From Neisseria dentiae (lineage in GTDB: Bacteria; Pseudomonadota; Gammaproteobacteria; Burkholderiales; Neisseriaceae), in contig NZ_CP059570.1 in the NCBI RefSeq assembly GCF_014055005.1, positions 2,356,001 through 2,420,000 on the forward strand: a DNA stretch of 64,000 nucleotides, read 5' to 3'. Within the stretch, counting starts at the first letter, position 1. Each line of letters begins with the position of its first letter. Positions 1 to 7,589 of this stretch are shown in pieces. The notes under the pieces are model-generated. The model was not told the origin of the DNA. It saw nothing but the letters and a program-made list of their open reading frames with translations, and did not search any database. The translations under genes and the position numbers were made by a program.

Positions 1-211
1 GCCTGAAATTTTTGCAAGTTGAGCGCTTTGCCAAACTCATTAAGGCCGGGAGCGTTGCAAGTTGTTTAGGCCGTCTGAATATTTGATTTTGTCATACTCG
101 GGCTTGGGCCGAGTATCTTTTTGGATTGAAAGAAATAGGGATACCCGGGTCAAGCCCGAGTATGACGATGCAAGTGTTTTCCCGCCTGTTTCCACACTTT
201 CCCGCCACCGC
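1..211. other. Intergenic segment with uptake sequence and inverted repeat
   Basis: No gene is visible here. One uptake sequence lies near position 69. At 91-167 there are two inverted copies of a palindromic unit (core ACTCGGGCTTG), the first member of a repeat family that recurs across the window. The M16 gene ends at 212 reading leftward, so this segment is its 3' flank. Confidence 0.6.
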
Positions 212-1564
212 CTACCGCCGCTTTATCGGGCGGTAATCCGCCGCCGTTGCCGCGCCCTGCTCCGCGCCCACCACCACGATATTCATGTTTTCCGCTTTCA
301 CACGCCGCTGCCACGCCGATTTGACCTGTTCGGCGGTGAGGGCGGAAACGGCTTTCGGATAGGCTTCGAGATAATCGTCGGGCAGGTTGTAAAAACCTAT
401 CAGGCTCAGATAGCCGAGCAGTTTGGCGTTGGTGTCGAAACGCAGCGGGAAGCTGCCGGTGATGTTGGCTTTGGCCTGTTGCAGCTCCTCTTCGGTCGGC
501 CCTTCCGCCGCAAAGTCGGCCAGCACTTTGCGGGCGGCGGCCAGCGCGGCGGCGGTGTTGGCTTTTTGGGTGGAAAAGCCTATGGTCAGCGGCCCGGCCT
601 CAGAGGAAGGGGCGAGGCTGCTGGACGCTCCGTAGGTGTAGCCGTGTTTGTCGCGCAATTCTTTCATCAGACGGCTGTCGAAACCGCCGCCGCCGAGGGT
701 GTAGTTGCCGGCCACCAGTGCGTAATAATCGGGATCGTGGCGTTTGATCAAGGGCATACCCATCACGATTTGCGCCTGCTCACCCGCAAACGGGATATTC
801 TGATGCGCCGCGCGGTGTTCGGGCACGGCGGGCACGGCGCTGCTTTGGCTGCTGCGCGCAGGCAGGCCGTTTAACGCCTGCCGCACCAGGGCTTCGGTTT
901 GGCGGCGGTTGAGGTCGCCCACCACGGCTACGACGGCATTGTTTTTACCGTAGCGGCTGCGGTAAAACGCGCGGATGTCGTCGAGCGTTACGCGGCGTAT
1001 GCTTTCCACGCTGGTTTGCGCGGGGCGGCCGTAGGGGTGGCTGCCGTAGTTCAGGCGGGCGAGTGCGCGATCGGCGATAAAGCCGGGGTCGGTTTCCTGC
1101 TGTTGCAGCGCGGTGATGCTCTGTTTGCGTATGCGCTCGAACACGGCGGTATCGAAACGCGGCTGCGTGAGCGCCTGATTGAGCAGGTTAACAGCGGGTT
1201 TGAGTTTGGCGGGATGGCTCAGGCTGCGCAGGGTAACGGTTGCACCTTCTTCGCCGCCGTCACTGCTGATGCTGGCAGCCAAACCGTCGGCCTGCTCTTT
1301 GAAGGCTTCTTCGTCGAGCCGCCGCGTGCCGCCCGTCAGCAGTGCGGCGGTAAATTCGGAAACTTCGCCTTTGCCTTCGGGGTTGAAGGCGCTGCCTGCG
1401 CCTTTAAAGCTGATCTGCACATCAACAATCGGGTTTTGATGCCGCTCCACCAGCAGCACTTGGGTTCCTTCGGGCGTTTGCCAGCGCTGGATATTCACGG
1501 CGGCATGGGCGGCAAGCGGCAGCAGGGTCAGCATCAGCAGGGCTGCGGTCGGTTTCAAAGGCAT
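212..1564 (-). CDS. M16-family peptidase-like protein, zinc site lost
   Basis: A 450-residue protein with an N-terminal signal peptide (cleavage near residue 21, LAAHA) and the two-lobed M16 (pitrilysin) fold, so probably periplasmic. The zinc motif HxxEH expected before the conserved GT is replaced by E70-F-T-A-A74. All three motif residues are lost, so it cannot be an active metalloprotease alone. The second lobe, with its R/Y-containing stretch (HGYTYGASS), is kept. In many bacteria such inactive M16 proteins are the non-catalytic partner of an adjacent active M16 gene, which would lie left of the window. An AAHS transporter gene lies upstream, separated by a terminator. Family confident; partner role inferred. 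Confidence 0.85.
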   Translation of the reverse strand: MPLKPTAALLMLTLLPLAAHAAVNIQRWQTPEGTQVLLVERHQNPIVDVQISFKGAGSAFNPEGKGEVSEFTAALLTGGTRRLDEEAFKEQADGLAASISSDGGEEGATVTLRSLSHPAKLKPAVNLLNQALTQPRFDTAVFERIRKQSITALQQQETDPGFIADRALARLNYGSHPYGRPAQTSVESIRRVTLDDIRAFYRSRYGKNNAVVAVVGDLNRRQTEALVRQALNGLPARSSQSSAVPAVPEHRAAHQNIPFAGEQAQIVMGMPLIKRHDPDYYALVAGNYTLGGGGFDSRLMKELRDKHGYTYGASSSLAPSSEAGPLTIGFSTQKANTAAALAAARKVLADFAAEGPTEEELQQAKANITGSFPLRFDTNAKLLGYLSLIGFYNLPDDYLEAYPKAVSALTAEQVKSAWQRRVKAENMNIVVVGAEQGAATAADYRPIKRR

Positions 1565-1629
1565 GGCATACTTTCTAATCGGGCGGAAAACGCAAGGTTA
1601 AACGTTTTTGAATAAGGCTGTAAAGGCAA

Positions 1630-1660
1630 AGGCCGTCTGAACAATATTTTCAGACGGCCT
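1630..1660 (-). terminator. Inverted uptake-sequence hairpin
   Basis: Two uptake sequences in inverted orientation form a stem with AGGCCGTCTGAA arms. It lies directly downstream of the transporter stop, the usual neisserial position for such hairpins to act as terminators. A lone GAGACCTTTGC repeat follows. Confidence 0.6.
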
Positions 1661-1679
1661 GAGACCTTTGCGGGCTTGT

Positions 1680-3017
1680 TTATGCCGCTTCTTTGCGGCG
1701 GTAATACGCGCGTTTCAAGCCCAGCAGCACGGCCACGGCGGCGGCGGGCGCGGTCAGGGCGACGGCCACGGTGGCGAAGCCCCAACCGAGGTTCAGCATC
1801 CACGCGCCCACGAATGCGGAAAGAATTGCGCCGATGCGCCCCAATCCGTGCATCCAGCCGTTGCCGGTGGCGCGGGCGGAGAGCGGGAAAAACATGCTCG
1901 ACAAGGCGTTCATGCCCGTGCCGCCGCCGTTGAAGGCCGCGCCGACTACAAACGCCAACACGCACAACAGCAGATATTGCTGGCCGGCGTTGCTGATGGC
2001 CACCAACACCACCGCGCCGGTGAGATACGACAAACCCAGCACACGGTGCGGCTCGAACCTGTCCATCAGCCAACCCAGCATCACCGAGCCGAGCGGGCCG
2101 CCGAGCTGGAACATGGCCGAAATAATGCTGGCCTGCGAGGCGGTCATGCCCGATTCTTTAATCATGGTGGGCATCCAGCTGCCCAACAGATACACCAGAA
2201 ACAGGTGCATGAAATAGCCCGACCACAACATAATGCTGCCGAAGCGGTAATGCGGGTTGAGCACGGTTTTAATCGGCGCTTCGCCGGCCGCGGCCTCGGC
2301 GGGCAGCGGCAGCACGAAGGTGCTGTGTTCGGTGGTGGAGCCGGGGGCGCAGCGTTCCACCAGTTTGCGTATGCGTTCGGGCTTGTGTTTTTTGTGCGCC
2401 AGAAAACCGATGGATTCGGGCAGCATCCACACCAACAGAATACTCAGCACAATCGGCGCAATCCCGCCCACCCAAAACACGCTGTGCCAGCCGTAATGCG
2501 GAATCAGACCGGCAGCCAGAAAACCGCCGCCCGCCGCACCCACGGTAAAGCCGGCAAACACCACCGTTACCAAAAACGCACGGCTGCGGGCGGGCGAAAA
2601 CTCGGTGGCCAGCGTAGCTACGCTCGGCATAATGCCGCCCATCGCGCAACCGGCGATAAAACGGTAAACAATCATATGGTTGAGCGAGTTTGCCGAGGCC
2701 ACCAGCAGCGTGAACAAACCGAAGGTAAACACGTTGGCAATCAACACCTTGCGCCTGCCGAACTTATCAGCCAGCGGGCCGGTAATCATCGCCCCCACCG
2801 CCAAACCCGCCAGCGCAGCACTCAACACGGGCGCCAGCGCGTTATTGCTCAACTGCCAGTCTTCTTTCAGCGAGGGCGCCACAAAGCCCATAATGGCCAC
2901 ATCGAAGCCGTCCATCACCACAATCAGAAAACATAAAAAGATCACCAGTTTCTGATAGGCGCCCACGGGGCGGTGATCAATCAGCTCGCGCACATTGATT
3001 TCGTTGGTTGTTGTCAT
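1680..3017 (-). CDS. Aromatic acid:H+ symporter (AAHS family MFS transporter)
   Basis: A 445-residue protein with about 12 membrane segments. The family signature of aromatic acid/H+ symporters is visible in TM1 (MDGFDVAIMGFVAPSL, from about residue 35), with the MFS loop motif G-P-L-A-D-K-F-G-R-R-K after TM2. Relatives such as PcaK and BenK import benzoate, protocatechuate or 4-hydroxybenzoate with protons. It lies 74 bp downstream of a shikimate dehydrogenase paralogue on the same strand, so the two may be co-transcribed. This suggests uptake of shikimate, quinate or a related aromatic acid. The substrate cannot be read from sequence. Confidence 0.85.
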   Translation of the reverse strand: MTTTNEINVRELIDHRPVGAYQKLVIFLCFLIVVMDGFDVAIMGFVAPSLKEDWQLSNNALAPVLSAALAGLAVGAMITGPLADKFGRRKVLIANVFTFGLFTLLVASANSLNHMIVYRFIAGCAMGGIMPSVATLATEFSPARSRAFLVTVVFAGFTVGAAGGGFLAAGLIPHYGWHSVFWVGGIAPIVLSILLVWMLPESIGFLAHKKHKPERIRKLVERCAPGSTTEHSTFVLPLPAEAAAGEAPIKTVLNPHYRFGSIMLWSGYFMHLFLVYLLGSWMPTMIKESGMTASQASIISAMFQLGGPLGSVMLGWLMDRFEPHRVLGLSYLTGAVVLVAISNAGQQYLLLCVLAFVVGAAFNGGGTGMNALSSMFFPLSARATGNGWMHGLGRIGAILSAFVGAWMLNLGWGFATVAVALTAPAAAVAVLLGLKRAYYRRKEAA

Positions 3018-3091
3018 AAGCAGTCACTCTGGTCGGGTTGTTTTCAGACGGCCTTACGGTATTTTTGCAAAGGCCTCGGCCTATATGGGTT

Positions 3092-3934
3092 TCAATCCAA
3101 TTGTGCCAAACGGCGCAGGTTTTCGGGCGTGGTTGAGGGCAGGCCGAAATATTCCAGATAGGCCGGAATCTGCTCGAACAGCATATCCGTGCCCAGCTGC
3201 ACCGTACAGCCCCGCTGCTGCGCCGCACGCACAAACGGCGTGGCTTCGCGCAACACCACTTCGCCCACAAACGTTTCGGGCGACAGGCGCGACACGTCGG
3301 CGGGCAGCGGGTCGCCGTCATACATGCCCAGCGGCGTGGCGTTTACCACCAAATCGAAACCGCGCACATCATTGCCGCCGGTTTCCACCGCCAGCGCCGG
3401 ATAATGCTTGTTCAGACGGCCTGCCAGCGCCGCGGCCGACTCCGCGCGCGCGTCGAACAGCGCCAGCCTTGCCGCCCCCGCCGCCGCCAGCGAAGCCGCA
3501 ATCGCCGAGCCTACGCCGCCGCAGCCCAAAATCAGCGCCGATTTTCCCTGCGGCGCAAAGCCTTTGCGGCGTATACCGCGCACGAAGCCTTCGCCGTCGA
3601 ACATATCGCCTTCGAGCCTGCCGTCCGCCCCCAAGCGCACGGCGTTGCACGAACCGGCAATTTCCGCCGCCGGCGCAACACGGTCGATTAACCCCACGGT
3701 GGCCACTTTATGCGGCATGGTAATCAGCGCGCCGGCGGTATTAGTGTTGCCGAACACGGCTTTCAAAAACGCCGGATAATTGTGCGCCTCGCACGAAAAC
3801 GGCACCACCACCGCATTGATGCCCGCATCGGCGAAATAAGGGTTGTAAATCATCGGCGATTTAAAGGTTTGGGTGGGGAAGCCGATATGGGCGATGACAC
3901 GGGTTAACCCGTTGATGGTTAAAGAAGACGGCAT
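3092..3934 (-). CDS. Shikimate/quinate dehydrogenase-family protein (AroE paralogue)
   Basis: A 280-residue NAD(P)-dependent oxidoreductase of the AroE fold. The N-terminal substrate domain keeps the catalytic lysine in MPHK (K76) and the aspartate in FDGEG (D113). The Rossmann domain has the glycine-rich loop G-C-G-G-V-G-S near residue 136. The N-terminus (IGFPTQTFKSPMIYN) and GSCNAVR differ from housekeeping AroE (usually NPVxHSxSP and GAVNT). I therefore call it an AroE-like paralogue, possibly a quinate/shikimate dehydrogenase, rather than biosynthetic AroE. The start at 3934 has GGAAAG upstream. The downstream transporter supports a catabolic or uptake role. It could still be the only AroE of the genome. 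Confidence 0.8.
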   Translation of the reverse strand: MPSSLTINGLTRVIAHIGFPTQTFKSPMIYNPYFADAGINAVVVPFSCEAHNYPAFLKAVFGNTNTAGALITMPHKVATVGLIDRVAPAAEIAGSCNAVRLGADGRLEGDMFDGEGFVRGIRRKGFAPQGKSALILGCGGVGSAIAASLAAAGAARLALFDARAESAAALAGRLNKHYPALAVETGGNDVRGFDLVVNATPLGMYDGDPLPADVSRLSPETFVGEVVLREATPFVRAAQQRGCTVQLGTDMLFEQIPAYLEYFGLPSTTPENLRRLAQLD

Positions 3935-4219
3935 AAGGCGCTTTCCGGCAGAAAAAACGGGCTTATTCTAACCGATGTTCCCCCGCCCGCCCCGCCACCG
4001 CCGCGACAGGCAATGGGAAAAGCAGGATTATGGGCAGGTTTGAAAAAGCATTGGAAGTTTATAACCGAAACAGCCGCATAACCGCCATTCACACTTTAAT
4101 TTAGCCAATGTTTCGCCTGAAAATTGCAGAACGAAAAGCCGGAACCTTTACGAGCAATACTTGAAGCCTGAGACCTTTGCAAAATTCTTTTAGGCCGTCT
4201 GAAACATCTGATTATCGTC

Positions 4220-4239
4220 ATTCCCGCGCAGGCGGGAAT
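4220..4239 (+). repeat. dRS3 repeat
   Basis: This matches the neisserial dRS3 consensus ATTCCC-N8-GGGAAT, reading ATTCCCGCGCAGGCGGGAAT. dRS3 units are intergenic repeats and phage or recombination targets in Neisseria. Confidence 0.85.
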
Positions 4240-4294
4240 CCAGTCGTTTTTTCATAAGTTATTGAAATAAAATAATTGATGGTTTTAAGGCTGG

Positions 4295-4314
4295 ATTCCC
4301 GCCTGCGCGGGAAT
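4295..4314 (-). repeat. dRS3 repeat, inverted copy
   Basis: Second dRS3 unit with the complementary 8-bp core, 55 bp from the first. The two could form a long hairpin. Confidence 0.85.
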
Positions 4315-4461
4315 GACGGGATACGAACGTTTTCAGGTTTGAATTGGTTATTTTGCAAAGGTCTCAGCCTTTGCAAATACCTTAAGTCTGAAATACCCAA
4401 ACGCCGTCATACTCGGGCTTGACGCAGAGGTTTTAAAATACCAACGAATTAACAAAGGTTT

Positions 4462-4495
4462 CAGGCCGTCTGAAATATATTTTTCAGACGGCCTG
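4462..4495 (-). terminator. Inverted uptake-sequence hairpin
   Basis: CAGGCCGTCTGAAA pairs with its complement around a short AT loop. It lies just downstream of the OmpA-lipoprotein stop. Confidence 0.6.
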
Positions 4496-4533
4496 AAAGT
4501 ACTTTTGCAAAAGTTTCAACCTATGAAAACCGT

Positions 4534-5217
4534 TTATTCACCCAACTGCTTGGTTTTGTTGATCACGATTTCCACACGGCGGTTTTTGGCGCGGCCTTCG
4601 GGATTATCGCTGCCGTCTTCGTTGGTGTTTGGCGCAATCGGATCCGCCGCACCTTTGCCGTCGGTTTGAAAATCTTGTTGCAAGCCGTTGCTTTCAAACC
4701 ATTTTTTAACAGCTTGCGCCCGTGCCAGCGAGAGCTTTTTATTGTAGGCTTCGCTGCCCTTGCTATCGGTGTGGCCGGTGATCAGAATCAGCCCCTTGCC
4801 CTTTTCGCGTATCACTTCGGCGGCTTTTTGCAGCTCGGGGTCGGCCTCGGGCTTCAAATCGGCCTTATCGAAATCGAACAACACATCGGAAGCCAGATTG
4901 ATTTCGATATTGAACCCCGTTTGCTGCCCACTCAGGCTGCTGCCGGTTGCCGACAGATTACTGCCTTGTGCAGAAACCGATGAAACGGGCGCAGAAGCTG
5001 TTTGTGCGGCAGCAGATTGCGGCTCGGCTGTTTGCAAAGCAGCGGAAGCGGGTTGGGCAGGTGCGGCTTGCGCGGGCACAGAAGCAGGCGGCGGCGTTTC
5101 CGCCTGCGTGTTTTGGGCGGAGGCGGCAGCGGCAGGTGTTTGGCTGCCTGAAGATTGCGGGTTGCAGGCGCATAGGATTGCGGCAGCCAACAGGGAAAAT
5201 GCGGTTGTGGCGTTCAT
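4534..5217 (-). CDS. OmpA-family outer-membrane lipoprotein
   Basis: A 227-residue protein. The N-terminal signal ends in a lipobox-like L-C-A-C (Cys18), suggesting lipidation. Residues about 20-100 are a low-complexity Ala/Pro/Gln/Ser linker. The C-terminal half is an OmpA/MotB peptidoglycan-binding domain: LFDFDKADLKPEA, GHTDSKGS, LSLARAQAV and GRAKNRRVEI are its standard motifs. The likely role is anchoring the outer membrane to peptidoglycan. It resembles Pal/RmpM-type proteins, but the linker composition is its own. Monocistronic as far as can be seen. Confidence 0.85.
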   Translation of the reverse strand: MNATTAFSLLAAAILCACNPQSSGSQTPAAAASAQNTQAETPPPASVPAQAAPAQPASAALQTAEPQSAAAQTASAPVSSVSAQGSNLSATGSSLSGQQTGFNIEINLASDVLFDFDKADLKPEADPELQKAAEVIREKGKGLILITGHTDSKGSEAYNKKLSLARAQAVKKWFESNGLQQDFQTDGKGAADPIAPNTNEDGSDNPEGRAKNRRVEIVINKTKQLGE

Positions 5218-5340
5218 CGGATTACTCTTTAAAATTTAAAGTCGGATTTACCTGATACTTAGCCGCAGTGCCGGCATATTCGGATCAGTCCCAGGTATGC
5301 ACGGATATGGCTGTTTTTTTTTAAATTTTTCGGCAAAACG

Positions 5341-5383
5341 GTTTTCAGACGGCCTGATCTTGATTGATAGGCCGTCTGAAAAC
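5341..5383 (-). terminator. Inverted uptake-sequence hairpin
   Basis: GTTTTCAGACGGCCT and its complement form a stem 15 bp beyond the stop of the next lipoprotein gene, consistent with its terminator. Confidence 0.55.
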
Positions 5384-5398
5384 CCCGTATCTGAAAAC

Positions 5399-6007
5399 TT
5401 AACGGCTCACGGGAACGGAATCAAACGAACCGACTTTGGGAAAATCGATGGTAATAGTGGGCGAGGTTTCAGGCGGGGCAGGGAATTTTAATGTGAGTGC
5501 TTGCGGAAATCTCTGATGACCCTCAAGCCGCAGCTCTTCACTAACTCCGCTTAACGGGTTGGCCATGTATTTTCCGTTTTCGTCTTGCAGCAGGGTAACT
5601 TTTTTGCTGGTGGTTTCGTCTATATAGTCAAAGTCTTTTAACGGAAAGTATTCACCGCTTACACCTTTATATTCTCCATTTGCACCTTTTGGAGGCACTG
5701 CAATAAATTCCACGCTCAAAATCTGACCAACAACTTTGGCTTTGGTCAAATGAATGGTGTATTCGCCGAATGTTTTGGTTTGAATCGCCTGCGTGGGTTG
5801 GCTTTGTGCGGCAACCGGCTCGCGAATCAAGCTCTCGCCCGACGTGGGTGCTACTGCCTGCTGCGGTGCTTGCGCAGCCGGTTCGGCTTGCGCCGGAGCC
5901 TGCTGTTGTGCCTGTTGCGCAGGCGCAGCGGGCGTTTCTTCTTTTTGACAGGCGGCCAAGCCGGCCAATGCGGTTAACGTGCATACAGCCAATATTTGCA
6001 AACGCAT
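5399..6007 (-). CDS. Predicted lipoprotein, function unknown
   Basis: A 202-residue protein with a type II signal peptide and lipobox LAAC (Cys20), then a Gln/Ala/Pro-rich linker to about residue 75 and a soluble C-terminal domain of about 125 residues that I do not recognise. The linker style resembles that of the neighbouring OmpA lipoprotein, but the C-terminal domain does not. A 117-bp miniature transposon lies 18 bp upstream of the start, so the native promoter has probably been displaced or altered. The RBS (GGAGCAAA) is close to the ATG. Confidence 0.65.
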   Translation of the reverse strand: MRLQILAVCTLTALAGLAACQKEETPAAPAQQAQQQAPAQAEPAAQAPQQAVAPTSGESLIREPVAAQSQPTQAIQTKTFGEYTIHLTKAKVVGQILSVEFIAVPPKGANGEYKGVSGEYFPLKDFDYIDETTSKKVTLLQDENGKYMANPLSGVSEELRLEGHQRFPQALTLKFPAPPETSPTITIDFPKVGSFDSVPVSR

Positions 6008-6025
6008 ATTTTGCTCCTTCGGATA

Positions 6026-6142
6026 TATAGTGAATTCAAATAAAAACTCCGAAATGAAATAACTGCATTCAAACTTGCAATTGGGCGATATGCTAAAGAA
6101 TCGTTTTACCCTACTTCGGCATTCTTATTTTAATCCACTATA
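6026..6142 (-). mobile_element. 117-bp Correia-ended MITE, copy 1
   Basis: The ends TATAGTGGATT and TATAGTGAATT form imperfect inverted repeats, with TA duplicated at each edge. Read on the minus strand it appears base-for-base identical to the copies at 34936-35052 and 62749-62865. It has no ORF. Its ends are Correia-type but its interior is not the usual Correia core. Confidence 0.85.
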
Positions 6143-6228
6143 ACGGTATTGGTGGTTAATATTACTTTGACTTACCGTTAGTGTATTAAGTTCAGCCCAA
6201 AAGAGCAATTACTTTAATAAACATCAAA

Positions 6229-6267
6229 AGGCCGTCTGAAAACCTGTTTCGGTTTTCAGACGGCCTT
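6229..6267 (-). terminator. Terminator hairpin of the dcw cluster
   Basis: A long inverted uptake-sequence pair (AAGGCCGTCTGAAAACC and complement) begins 24 bp past the ftsZ stop. This is the expected end of the dcw transcription unit. Confidence 0.7.
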
Positions 6268-6290
6268 TTCAAGTATCAAACCGATAACGG

Positions 6291-7460
6291 TTAGTCGGCT
6301 TGGCGGCGCAGAATGGCGGGGATTTCAAAATCGTCCAACACGGATTGGTTGGCGAAATCGGAAGCGGTCAGGTTCATGCTGCGGGTGCTGCGGCCGGAAC
6401 GGATCAAGCCGTCGATGTTGCCGAAGCCGTCGTCGGTGCCGGTTGCCTGTTGGGTTTTCACCATGCGCAGGTTGTTTGAAGCGGCGGCGGTGTTTTCTTT
6501 CAAGCCGGTTGCGATGATGGTTACGCGGATGGCATCTTCCTCCATGCCTTCGTCTTCGGCGGTGCCGTATTTGCGCTCGGCATCGGGATGGGCGTATTCG
6601 TCAACCACTTTCATGATTTCGCGGTATTCCGACATTTTCAAACAACCCGGAGCGGTGGTGATGTTCACCAAAACGCCGCGCGCGCCGTCTAAGGTTACAT
6701 CGTCCAGCAGCGGGCTGGAAATGGCTTGTTCGGTGGCCAGGCGGGCACGGTCGATACCTTGCGCGAAGCCCGAACCCATCATGGCCATGCCCATGATGCT
6801 CATCACGTTTTTCACGTCGGCGAAGTCTAAGTTGATGAAGCCGGGGCGGGTAACCACTTCGGAAATACCGGCAACGGCATCACGCAGCACATTGTCGGCG
6901 GCGCGGAATGCTTCGCGCACGGTGATGTCTTCACCCAGTGCGGTCATCAGTTTGTCGTTCGGGATAACGATCAGGGAATCCACCTGGCTTTTCAGATGGT
7001 CCATACCTTCTTGGGCGATGTGTACGCGTTTGCCTTCGTGGCCGAACGGGCGGGTAACCACGGCAACGGTTAAGATACCTTGTTCTTTTGCGATTTCCGC
7101 AACAACGGGGGCTGCGCCGGTGCCGGTGCCGCCGCCCATGCCGGTGGTGATGAACAGCATATTGGCGCCGCGGATGGCGTCGGCAATGGCTTCACGGTCT
7201 TCTTGGGCTGCCGCGCGGCCGATTTCGGGATTCGCGCCCGCGCCCAAACCGCGGGTCAGATTGGTGCCCAACTGGATGCGTTTGGCGGCATTGCTTCTGC
7301 CCAAAGATTGCGCATCAGTGTTGGCGCTGATAAATTCCACACCTTGAACGGTGTTTAAAATCATATTGTTAATGGCATTGCAACCGCCGCCGCCGATACC
7401 GATAACTTTGATAACCGCAGGGCTTGCGGCGGCTTCTACTACGTCGTAAACCAATTCCAT
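6291..7460 (-). CDS. ftsZ: Cell division protein FtsZ
   Basis: Tubulin-like GTPase that polymerises into the Z-ring at midcell. The start is set at the ATG at 7460 (MELVYDVVEA), giving 389 residues: GAGGAG lies just upstream, and the longer upstream frame has no FtsZ-like sequence. Visible motifs are GIGGGGCNAINNM (about 21-33), the tubulin signature GGGTGTG (109-115), the NLDFADVKNVM T7-loop region, and the C-terminal conserved peptide DDFEIPAILRR that binds FtsA and ZipA. It is the last gene of the cluster, 129 bp after ftsA, a gap that may hold its own promoter. Confidence 0.98.
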   Translation of the reverse strand: MELVYDVVEAAASPAVIKVIGIGGGGCNAINNMILNTVQGVEFISANTDAQSLGRSNAAKRIQLGTNLTRGLGAGANPEIGRAAAQEDREAIADAIRGANMLFITTGMGGGTGTGAAPVVAEIAKEQGILTVAVVTRPFGHEGKRVHIAQEGMDHLKSQVDSLIVIPNDKLMTALGEDITVREAFRAADNVLRDAVAGISEVVTRPGFINLDFADVKNVMSIMGMAMMGSGFAQGIDRARLATEQAISSPLLDDVTLDGARGVLVNITTAPGCLKMSEYREIMKVVDEYAHPDAERKYGTAEDEGMEEDAIRVTIIATGLKENTAAASNNLRMVKTQQATGTDDGFGNIDGLIRSGRSTRSMNLTASDFANQSVLDDFEIPAILRRQAD

Positions 7461-7589
7461 AAAATGCTCCTCTGCGCCCTGCGTCAGGACGGGTAAATAA
7501 ATGACGGCTAAATAACTGCGAAAGTTGGCGCTATTATATAAGAAGCCTTGCCCCGCTGGCAAAATTCTTCTTACATTTTTACGAGAATT

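Larger units (their letters stand above)
4168..4367. mobile_element. MITE-like element with IS1106-type ends
   Basis: A 17-bp perfect inverted repeat (CTGAGACCTTTGCAAAA at 4168-4184 and its complement at 4351-4367) bounds about 200 bp with no ORF. Inside are an uptake sequence and two dRS3 repeats in inverted order. As I recall, these termini match the ends of neisserial IS1106-like IS5-family elements, so this is probably a non-autonomous derivative or a deletion remnant. The 3935-4533 gap otherwise holds no gene. Confidence 0.55.

Noticed and set aside
899..1615. Long plus-strand open frame opposite the M16 gene
   Set aside because: It is a GC-driven shadow of the minus-strand gene, with no family features; the minus frame has a signal peptide and the M16 fold.
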